Below, piece by piece: positions 1 to 5,197 of a DNA stretch of 5,197 nucleotides. The stretch is from positions 1 through 5,197 of the forward strand of contig JAJYJF010000198.1 in NCBI GenBank assembly GCA_021796375.1. Reading direction: 5' to 3'. The translations under genes were made by a program, and so were the position numbers. How positions within the stretch are numbered: the stretch's first letter is position 1; each line of letters starts with the position of its first letter. The notes beneath the pieces are model-generated. The model was not told the DNA's origin, did no database searches, and saw only the letters and a list, made by a program, of their open reading frames with translations. Origin of the DNA: Chloroflexota bacterium. GTDB lineage: Bacteria; Chloroflexota; Anaerolineae; Anaerolineales; Anaerolineaceae.

Positions 1-73
1 CGGGACGGGCCTCTTTCCAATGGAAACCCCATCCCCTTCGTGCCGTTCCGGGATCCCCCGCGAGAACGCTCGT

Positions 74-1072
74 TTAAGGGAAGGTCACGACGACCTTCAA
101 CCCATCCCGCTTGCCGGCGGCGGTAAATGCATCCTGGACCTGGTCGATCGGGAAGGCCTGGGTCACGACCGTGCGGACGTCGATCTGCTCGCGCTGGACG
201 AGCTGGACCGCCCGCGGGTAGGTGTGCTTCATGCGCCGCACCCACTGCAGGGCCAGGCCCTTGCGCCGGACGACCGAAGCCCGGAGCGTGGTGCTGTCGT
301 CGCCGGGGATGCCGACCAGGGTCACCCGCCCGCCGGGCTTCACCGTTTCGACAGCCGCTTCGACCGCGGCGTTATCCCCGGCAACCTCGAAGACCGCGTC
401 TAGGCCGCCCTTCGGCGCCGCCTGCAGCACCTGGTCGGCGACGCGGCGGTCCTCCGCCAGGATCGCCCGGTGGGCTCCGCTTTTGCGAGCCGCTTCGACC
501 CGGTGGGGCAGCACGTCGGTCGCGATCACCTGCCCGGCGCCTGCCAGCCGGAGCAGCTGGATGAGCAGCTGGCCGATCGGCCCGCTCCCGAACACGCCCA
601 CCGCATCCCCCGGGCGAATCGGGCTGAGATCGAGCGCGTAGAGCGCCACCCCCAGCGGCTCAAGCATCGCCCCGTCCGCGGGCGTGAATCCATCCGGCAG
701 GGGGATCAGGTTCTCCTCCGGCCAGGCGATCCACTCGCGCAGGCCGCCGTCGACGGTGCTGTGGCCCGCGAAGCGCTGGTTCGGGCACAGGTTCGGGTTG
801 CCTTCCCGGCAGTACTGGCAGACGCCGCACGGGATGCACGGGTCGACCGCCACGAGCTGGCCGCTTTCCGTCCAGCCCGCCAACTCGTGCCCCAGAACCA
901 GCGGGTGGACCAGGCCAGAATCGCCGATTCCCCCCTCGCTGAACCAGTGCAGGTCGGATCCGCAGATGCCGACAGCGCCGACCCGGACGAGGGCTTCGCC
1001 GGGGCCCGGGACGGGGATGGGCTCGTCATGCAAGCGGATGTCACCTTGCGCGTGGAGTCGGGCAGTTTTCAT
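74..1072 (-). CDS. Zinc-dependent medium-chain alcohol/polyol dehydrogenase (sorbitol/L-idonate dehydrogenase-like)
   Basis: The 332-residue product is a complete cytosolic MDR-superfamily dehydrogenase, predicted to oxidise a secondary alcohol of a polyol or sugar acid with NAD+. Catalytic-zinc ligands are visible as C37 (GICGSD), H62-E63 (LGHE) and E138 (LEPL), the last typical of the sorbitol dehydrogenase branch. Structural-zinc cysteines are C82, C85, C88 and C96, with an additional C79 just before them. The Rossmann motif GSGPIG spans 162-167. D186 at the end of the second strand favours NAD+ over NADP+. The start is ATG at 1072 because AGGAGG lies 8 nt upstream (1081-1086) and MKTARLH is a normal family N-terminus. 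A longer frame reaching back to 1234 would overlap the upstream epimerase by about 110 nt and adds no recognisable domain. It lies 53 nt downstream of the epimerase on the same strand, probably in one operon. At 332 residues it is slightly short for the family (about 340-350), with no missing motif. The substrate cannot be read from sequence; sorbitol, L-idonate, threonine and butanediol dehydrogenases all share these motifs. Confidence 0.93.
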   Translation of the reverse strand: MKTARLHAQGDIRLHDEPIPVPGPGEALVRVGAVGICGSDLHWFSEGGIGDSGLVHPLVLGHELAGWTESGQLVAVDPCIPCGVCQYCREGNPNLCPNQRFAGHSTVDGGLREWIAWPEENLIPLPDGFTPADGAMLEPLGVALYALDLSPIRPGDAVGVFGSGPIGQLLIQLLRLAGAGQVIATDVLPHRVEAARKSGAHRAILAEDRRVADQVLQAAPKGGLDAVFEVAGDNAAVEAAVETVKPGGRVTLVGIPGDDSTTLRASVVRRKGLALQWVRRMKHTYPRAVQLVQREQIDVRTVVTQAFPIDQVQDAFTAAGKRDGLKVVVTFP

Positions 1073-1080
1073 GGTCAAAT

Positions 1081-1086
1081 CCTCCT
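1081..1086 (-). promoter_or_regulatory. Strong Shine-Dalgarno (AGGAGG) of the dehydrogenase gene
   Basis: Read on the minus strand, GCAGGAGG is followed by the 8-nt spacer ATTTGACC and then ATG at 1072. This perfect anti-16S match at good spacing decides the start over the longer in-frame alternative beginning at 1234. Confidence 0.85.
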
Positions 1087-1125
1087 GCGGTAGAGATTTC
1101 CTTGGAGCAATCCTTAAGCAATTGA

Positions 1126-2163
1126 TTATAATCCAGCCGGATCCAAACCCGGGTTCGCGCTGCCCGGCAGCTCCTGCGGGGATTCGATGCCGGTATCGAC
1201 CCGGCTCACCCAATCCCGCTCGGCCAGGTACCATGCCACGGTGCGCCGGACGCCTTCCTCCAGATCCACCTCGGGCCGCCAGCCCAGCAGGGAATTTGCC
1301 CGGGTGACGTCCGCCCAGTTCGTGAGCACGTCGGCTTTGTGAGCCGGGTGGCGCTCAACGCGCGCCCGCCGGCCGAGGTAGTTTTCAATCATCTCCATCA
1401 ACGCCTGGACCGTGATCACCTGGTGGCCGCCCAGGTTGATGATCTCATACCCCAGCGGCTTCAAACCCAGGAGGGTCCCGCGGGCGATGTCATCTACGTA
1501 GGTGAATCCTCTGGACTGGCTGCCGTCGCCGTTCAGATGCACCGTCCTCCCTTCGGCGATCCATTGGATGAAGCGGAAAATCACCATATCGGGCCGTCCT
1601 ACCGGCCCGTAGACCGTGAAATAGCGGAAGACGGTGGCGTCCAGCCCGTGAAGGTAGTGGTAGCTGTAGGCCAGCGCTTCGGCGGCTTTTTTGCTCGCCG
1701 CGTAGGGTTGGAGCGGGTGAGAGCTGTCTGCCGTTTCGGGGGTCGGCTGGGGCGCCTCCGTCCCATAAATGCTGGAGGTGGACGCCAGGATGAATTTTGG
1801 GATGCCGCGGGATTTGCAAAGCTCGAGCAGGTTGAGCGTGCCCGTCAGGTTGGTCTCGTAGAAAGCCCAGGGGTCCTCCACGCTCGCGCGGACGCCGGCG
1901 CGCGCCGCCAGGTTGAAGACGGCCGCCACCTCGCCCAGGCCTTCGGCCAGTGAGCCAACCTCGCGCCTCTCGGAGATATCCAGCTTCTCGAATCTGAAGC
2001 CCGGCTGTTCGAGCAGCTTCCGCAGCCGGTATTCTTTCACCCGGATATCATACGCATGATTGAGGTTATCGACCCCCACCACTTGGTGTCCTGCCTCGAG
2101 CAGCTGCTGGATCACTCGCGAGGCGATAAAGCCGGCCGCGCCGGTAACGAGATATTTGCTCAT
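1126..2163 (-). CDS. NAD-dependent nucleotide-sugar epimerase, UDP-glucuronate 4-epimerase-like (extended SDR)
   Basis: The 345-residue cytosolic enzyme is predicted to invert C4 of a UDP-sugar, most likely UDP-glucuronate to UDP-galacturonate, by transient oxidation with bound NAD+. The nucleotide-binding motif TGAAGFIAS begins at T7; its third glycine is replaced by A14. D32 (VVGVDNLN) ends the second strand and should bind the NAD+ ribose. NLAARAGVR (84-92) and DPWAFYETN follow. The catalytic triad is T129 (in ASTSSIYG), Y154 and K158 (YAASK). VYGPVGRPDM (184-193) and the DNLN-x-x-YD segment near residue 32 are the features that point to the UDP-glucuronate epimerase group rather than GalE. 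GFTYVDDIARG (219-229) and the C-terminal LLGWRPEVDLEEGVRRTVAWY are standard. The start is ATG at 2163; TTG at 2166 in the same frame is less likely. No convincing Shine-Dalgarno precedes either. It is first in a probable operon with the dehydrogenase and divergent from the membrane-protein gene. UDP-glucose/galactose or GDP-sugar epimerase activity, or a UDP-xylose-type specificity, cannot be excluded. Confidence 0.92.
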   Translation of the reverse strand: MSKYLVTGAAGFIASRVIQQLLEAGHQVVGVDNLNHAYDIRVKEYRLRKLLEQPGFRFEKLDISERREVGSLAEGLGEVAAVFNLAARAGVRASVEDPWAFYETNLTGTLNLLELCKSRGIPKFILASTSSIYGTEAPQPTPETADSSHPLQPYAASKKAAEALAYSYHYLHGLDATVFRYFTVYGPVGRPDMVIFRFIQWIAEGRTVHLNGDGSQSRGFTYVDDIARGTLLGLKPLGYEIINLGGHQVITVQALMEMIENYLGRRARVERHPAHKADVLTNWADVTRANSLLGWRPEVDLEEGVRRTVAWYLAERDWVSRVDTGIESPQELPGSANPGLDPAGL

Positions 2164-2203
2164 CAAACCATTTTCACTTTCTACGAAGCTTCTCAGGTTT
2201 TTG

Positions 2204-2212
2204 TGATATCAT
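2204..2212 (+). promoter_or_regulatory. Candidate extended -10 promoter element for the membrane-protein gene
   Basis: TGATATCAT contains TG, one spacer base, then TATCAT (five of six matches to TATAAT), which is the extended -10 layout. No acceptable -35 hexamer is seen 16-18 nt upstream. Transcription would start near 2219 and leave a leader of about 110 nt before the ATG at 2328. The first eight bases, TGATATCA, are a perfect palindrome and could equally be half of a protein-binding site or chance. Confidence 0.27.
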
Positions 2213-2224
2213 GCCCGGAAAGGA

Positions 2225-2254
2225 ATTTTAACCCCGAAATACGATTTTTATCTA
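2225..2254 (-). promoter_or_regulatory. Candidate sigma70-type promoter for the epimerase-dehydrogenase operon
   Basis: On the minus strand, TAGATA (2254-2249, four of six matches to TTGACA) and TAAAAT (2230-2225, five of six to TATAAT) are separated by 18 nt. Transcription would start near 2218, giving a leader of about 55 nt before ATG at 2163. The region is AT-rich against a GC-rich background, so chance matches are expected; this is a weak prediction. Confidence 0.3.
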
Positions 2255-2327
2255 TTCTGATGCCGTCTCCGCGAAGGCTGCGTCCGAAAAGCCTGGAATT
2301 CACCAGCGAGCGACCCGGATTTTCTCC

Positions 2328-4355
2328 ATGAAGCGACCCTCCATCCAGATCCATTTACCGGAAAGCCACCTCCTCGCCGGGGTCATGATCGCCCTCACCG
2401 CCCTGATCACCAACGGAATTTTAATCCCCCGCCTGGGCTACTACTACGACGACTGGTATATGCTCTGGTCCGGCGCAGCGAGGGGGCCGGACAGCATGAT
2501 CCCGCTCTTCAGCGTGGACCGCCCGTTCATGGGGGTCATCTACGATTACGCCTACCGGCTCTTCCACGCCAGCCTGCTCGACTGGCACTTTGCCACGCTG
2601 CTCGAGCGGATCGCCGGCGCCCTGGCGTTTTACTGGATCCTGAACATCGTCTGGCCGAGCTTGCGGCGCTATTCCGCGCTCGCCGGCATGCTGTTTGTCG
2701 TCTTCCCCGGGTTCCTGGCGGAGCCGAACGCGGCCACGAAGATCAATCACCTGCTCGGGTTCGGGGCCGCCCTCTTTTCGATCGCGCTCTCGCTCCAGGC
2801 GGTGGTCGCCCAGCGCAGGGCTTTAAAGACGATCAGCATCCTGCTGTCTTTCCTGTTCATGGCGCTGTACCTCTGGATTTACGAGTATATGGTCGGCCTG
2901 GAGGTGATGCGGCTGGCGCTGCTCTTCTGGCTTTACTGGCGGGGCGCCCAGGAAAAGCCCGCTACGGCAGCTCGGAAAGTGCTCCTGCGCTACATTCCCA
3001 ACATCTTGATCGGCCTGACATTTGTGTTCTGGCGGGTGTTTATTTTTCACAGCATCCGCCCGGCCACCGACCTGAAAGGGCTGGTCATCCAGTATCTTAC
3101 TCACCCGCTGGACACAGCGGCGAACATCCTCTTCCATTGGATCGCCGATTTCTTCTCAGCCTCGGTCTTTGCCTGGTTCGTCCAGCCCTATACGCTGCTG
3201 GCGAAAGTGAGCCTGGGCGAGGTCCTTACCAGCCTGCTGCTCGCCCTGCTCGTCGTTGCCCTTGCCGTCCTGTATCTACGCGCCACCCGCCGCCCGGAAA
3301 GCGCCCCGGAAGAGAACGTGCTGCCGCTGGCGCTCGTCCTGATCGGCGCGCTGATCGTCCTGGCGGCCGTTTTCCCGGTCGTCGCGCTGAACCGGCACAT
3401 CGACCTGACGGATCCCTACAAGGCTTATGCGCTGCATCCCTCCGCCGGGGCGATCATCATGGTCCTCGGCCTGGTCATCATGCTCAAACCCAGGTTCCGG
3501 CAGGCTGCGCTTGTCTTCCTGATCGGGTTTTCCGTCACGGCCCAAACGATGAACGTCCAGGATTGGGCAAAATTCTGGAGCCTCGAGAAGAACATGTGGT
3601 GGCAGATGAGCTGGCGCGCCCCCGATCTTCAAGATAACACCCTGGTCATGGCCCTTCTCCCCACCGGGTACACCTACCAGCAGGATTACGAAATCTGGGG
3701 GCCGATCGACCTCATCTACCGCCCGGGCCCGGATCACTACCCGCTGATCCAGGCCGAAGTGCTCAATCCGGATACGGTTTTCAATATTTATGAGGGGGTG
3801 TTCAGCGAGCCGCACGTAAGGGACATCTACGTGCCCAAATACTACAACAATCTTCTGCTGATCAGCCAGCCGACCGCCAGCTCCTGCATCCACGTGATCG
3901 ACGGCAGCATGCCCGCCTATTCCACCAGCGAGCGGCCGATCGTCGAAGTGGCCGGCGCAAGATCCAGCATCGACAGGGTCGTTCCGGGCGTGCCTTCCCA
4001 CACCCCCCCGGCGGCGATTTTCGGCAAAGAGCCTGATCACGGCTGGTGCTACTATTTCCAGCAGGCCTCCCTGGCAAGGCAGACCGGCGATTGGAAAAAA
4101 ATTGGAGATCTGTATCAAGCGGTGCAGTCGGCCGGGCTGAAACCGGCGGACCCTTCCGAATACTTCGTCTTCGTCGAAGGTCTCGTCAACCTGGGGCAAG
4201 AGTCCGAGGCGGGTCAGATCATCAACAGCGTTTTCAAAGGCGAGGGAAGCGCGAACCTGAGGTACTCAATCTGCACCAGTTTGAAGGCGGCGCCGGCTTA
4301 TCCGGCTTCCTTCGGCTACAAACGGGATCAGATCGAAAGGATGATCTGCCAATAG
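2328..4355 (+). CDS. Large multi-spanning membrane protein, GT-C glycosyltransferase-like, with TPR-like C-terminal tail
   Basis: The function of this 675-residue protein is not established. The N-terminal ~405 residues carry about 11-13 hydrophobic segments: roughly 14-34, 88-108, 114-131, 141-161, 167-186, 188-204, 221-241, 265-285, 297-316, 331-353, 371-386 and 391-408. Between the first two lies GYYYDDWYMLW with D41-D42. An acidic pair in the first external loop is the hallmark of GT-C enzymes (the PMT/GT39-type fold), which use polyprenyl-phosphate sugars, so sugar transfer on the outer membrane face is a reasonable hypothesis. Residues ~409-560 form a soluble region with no motif I recognise. 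Residues ~572-640 hold two TPR-like helical pairs: FQQASLARQTGDW with the following helix (~577-606), and FVEGLVNLGQESEA with its follower (~612-640). ATG at 2328 is the first ATG after the in-frame TAA at 2229-2231; no clear Shine-Dalgarno precedes it. The ATG at residue 20 would cut into the first hydrophobic segment. It is divergent from the epimerase operon and convergent with the flippase-like gene. Confidence 0.85.
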   Translation: MKRPSIQIHLPESHLLAGVMIALTALITNGILIPRLGYYYDDWYMLWSGAARGPDSMIPLFSVDRPFMGVIYDYAYRLFHASLLDWHFATLLERIAGALAFYWILNIVWPSLRRYSALAGMLFVVFPGFLAEPNAATKINHLLGFGAALFSIALSLQAVVAQRRALKTISILLSFLFMALYLWIYEYMVGLEVMRLALLFWLYWRGAQEKPATAARKVLLRYIPNILIGLTFVFWRVFIFHSIRPATDLKGLVIQYLTHPLDTAANILFHWIADFFSASVFAWFVQPYTLLAKVSLGEVLTSLLLALLVVALAVLYLRATRRPESAPEENVLPLALVLIGALIVLAAVFPVVALNRHIDLTDPYKAYALHPSAGAIIMVLGLVIMLKPRFRQAALVFLIGFSVTAQTMNVQDWAKFWSLEKNMWWQMSWRAPDLQDNTLVMALLPTGYTYQQDYEIWGPIDLIYRPGPDHYPLIQAEVLNPDTVFNIYEGVFSEPHVRDIYVPKYYNNLLLISQPTASSCIHVIDGSMPAYSTSERPIVEVAGARSSIDRVVPGVPSHTPPAAIFGKEPDHGWCYYFQQASLARQTGDWKKIGDLYQAVQSAGLKPADPSEYFVFVEGLVNLGQESEAGQIINSVFKGEGSANLRYSICTSLKAAPAYPASFGYKRDQIERMICQ

Positions 4356-4379
4356 CCGTGACGGGACCCCCTCCTCGCC
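4356..4379. other. Short convergent intergenic gap without visible terminator
   Basis: Only 24 nt separate the TAG of the membrane-protein gene from the TGA of the opposing flippase-like gene. The sequence is GC-rich (GACGGGACCCCC core) but shows no stable hairpin followed by a T-run in either direction, so the two transcripts probably overlap at their 3' ends or end by a factor-dependent route. Confidence 0.6.
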
Positions 4380-5197
4380 TCAGGTGCGTTTCGCGAGCGG
4401 CTGCAGGATTTCCGGGAGGAAAAGGGCGCCGGGCAGGCTGGCCAGCAGGAACAGGACCCGGATCATGATCGCCAGGGCCAGCGCCGCTTCCATCGAGACG
4501 CCTCCAAACCGCGAGTAAAGCACGGTGATGGAGACCTCCTGCAGGCCAAGACCGTTGATCGAAATCGGGACCAGGGCGACAAAGTAGCTCAGGCTCCACA
4601 GCGCGGCGATGGTCACGAATGAGATCGACTGGTGCATGGTCTTCAGCAAGAGCAAAATGTTCAAAAAGCTGAACAGCATGTGGCCGTAGGTGCACAGCAG
4701 CGCCAGCAGCAGGCTGACCGGCTGCCGGAACCAGCCGATCGAGCTGGCAACCAGGCTGCGGACAAAATGCTCCGATTTTTCGTAAACCCAGCGAAAGCCG
4801 GGCACGCGCCGTAATCCAGCCAGCATCCCCATTGCCGCAAAGCTGCGCGGATCCGTTCCCCCCACTGCCTGGCGCGATATCAGGTAGAGCCCGTACGGCC
4901 CGATGGAGGCCATCCCGGCCATTCCAACCAGGCGGTCGAGCACCAGCGAAGCCGCCCCGACGCCGCCCTCCACGCCGATCCCGACCAGCCCCGCCAGCCG
5001 GACCACATCTCCCCCGACGGTCGACGGCAGGAAGTTCGAGGCAAAGTTACCCATGAACATCAGCCGGAAGGCCTGCCAGAAGGTGATGCGCGCCTTCGCG
5101 AACCGCAGCAGCACCAGCCAGCGCAGGGTCACGCTCACCCGCGAGAGCAGGATGATCCCAAAACCGGCCAGGAAAATGTACCAGGGCACGTAGCTGA
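4380..5197 (-). CDS. Flippase-like integral membrane protein, YbhN/AglD/LPG-synthase TM family (5' end cut by window)
   Basis: At least 272 residues of a polytopic inner-membrane protein are present. The frame is still open at the right edge (codons for Ser-Tyr precede the GTG at 5189). GTG is therefore probably internal and a first membrane segment of a few dozen residues is missing. Counting from that GTG, NFLPSTVGGDVVRL (52-65) and DRLVGM (85-90) are the family's central signatures, and VPISINGLGLQE (207-218) is its C-terminal one. Hydrophobic segments lie near 4-24, 157-182, 188-210 and 235-260. The family includes the transmembrane half of lysylphosphatidylglycerol synthase (MprF) and AglD-type proteins, linked to flipping or handling of lipids and lipid-linked sugars. 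No aminoacyl-lipid synthase domain follows, since the protein ends soon after the last membrane segment (LQPLAKRT, TGA at 4382-4380). It converges with the 675-residue membrane-protein gene across 24 nt. Its promoter and start lie outside the window. The substrate cannot be inferred. Confidence 0.9.
   Translation of the reverse strand, partial: SYVPWYIFLAGFGIILLSRVSVTLRWLVLLRFAKARITFWQAFRLMFMGNFASNFLPSTVGGDVVRLAGLVGIGVEGGVGAASLVLDRLVGMAGMASIGPYGLYLISRQAVGGTDPRSFAAMGMLAGLRRVPGFRWVYEKSEHFVRSLVASSIGWFRQPVSLLLALLCTYGHMLFSFLNILLLLKTMHQSISFVTIAALWSLSYFVALVPISINGLGLQEVSITVLYSRFGGVSMEAALALAIMIRVLFLLASLPGALFLPEILQPLAKRT

Noticed and set aside
1..32. Possible start of a further minus-strand gene (ATG at 32, reading MGFPLERGPS off the left edge).
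   Set aside because: Only ten codons are visible and the only purine-rich run (GAAGGGG) abuts the ATG too closely to serve as a ribosome site.
14..72. Inverted repeats TTTCC-AAT-GGAAA (14-26), GGGATCCC (50-57) and CGAG-AACG-CTCG (61-72) downstream of the dehydrogenase, considered as a terminator.
   Set aside because: The stems are only 4-6 bp and none is followed by a U-run on the minus strand.
1073..1234. Upstream in-frame extension of the dehydrogenase by 54 residues to an ATG at 1234.
   Set aside because: It overlaps the end of the epimerase, has no family-like sequence, and the internal ATG at 1072 has a perfect Shine-Dalgarno.
684..1307. Plus-strand open frames of about 200 codons opposite the dehydrogenase and epimerase (also 470-1093 and 1339-1953).
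   Set aside because: They are proline/arginine/alanine-rich shadow frames without motifs, covered on the other strand by enzymes with intact catalytic residues.
2056..2331. Plus-strand frame whose TGA overlaps the ATG of the membrane-protein gene (ATGA), suggesting translational coupling.
   Set aside because: Most of it is antisense to the N-terminus of the epimerase and it has no recognisable protein sequence; the ATGA overlap is likely chance.
3276..4199. 307-residue open frame on the minus strand inside the membrane-protein gene.
   Set aside because: It is the antisense of a well-supported gene in GC-rich DNA; its composition is dominated by charged and glycine-rich runs with no domain.
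4234..4695. 153-codon minus-strand frame across the convergent junction.
   Set aside because: It overlaps two real genes in other frames and has low-complexity composition with no motif.
1..5197. CRISPR array, tRNA or rRNA genes, insertion sequence, or phage-defence module.
   Set aside because: No regularly spaced direct repeats, no cloverleaf-like sequence with a conserved T-loop, and no transposase, nuclease or reverse-transcriptase motif in any frame I read.

Overview
This is a GC-rich window (well above half G+C by eye) with four protein-coding genes packed tightly, no RNA genes, no mobile elements and no CRISPR. The sequence gives no direct taxonomic marker. The long membrane protein combines an early YYYDDW loop with a C-terminal WCYYFQQAxLARQxGDW segment. 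From memory this resembles uncharacterised membrane proteins of Chloroflexota (Anaerolineae), so that lineage is my best guess; it is an inference.

Layout. Bases 1-73 are non-coding as far as I can tell. Two genes on the minus strand form a likely operon read right to left. The first is an extended short-chain dehydrogenase/reductase resembling UDP-glucuronate 4-epimerase (2163 down to 1126). The second is a zinc-dependent medium-chain alcohol/polyol dehydrogenase (1072 down to 74), which lies 53 nt downstream and has its own strong Shine-Dalgarno. A 164-nt intergenic region richer in A+T (2164-2327) separates this pair from a divergent plus-strand gene (2328-4355). That gene encodes a 675-residue multi-spanning membrane protein with a GT-C-glycosyltransferase-like N-terminal half and a soluble tail ending in TPR-like repeats. 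It converges, with a 24-nt gap, on a minus-strand gene cut by the right edge (4380-5197). This last gene encodes a flippase-like integral membrane protein of the YbhN/AglD/LPG-synthase-TM family.

How they may work together. An NDP-sugar epimerase, an NAD-dependent polyol/sugar dehydrogenase, a GT-C-like membrane protein and a lipid-flippase-like protein fit a cell-envelope glycan or glycolipid locus. The epimerase would supply a nucleotide sugar, the GT-C-like protein would transfer a lipid-linked sugar on the outer face of the membrane, and the flippase-like protein would handle lipid or lipid-linked intermediates. This is inferred from gene families and proximity only. The four genes lie in at least three transcription units, so shared function is not proven. 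The least understood element is the 675-residue membrane protein.
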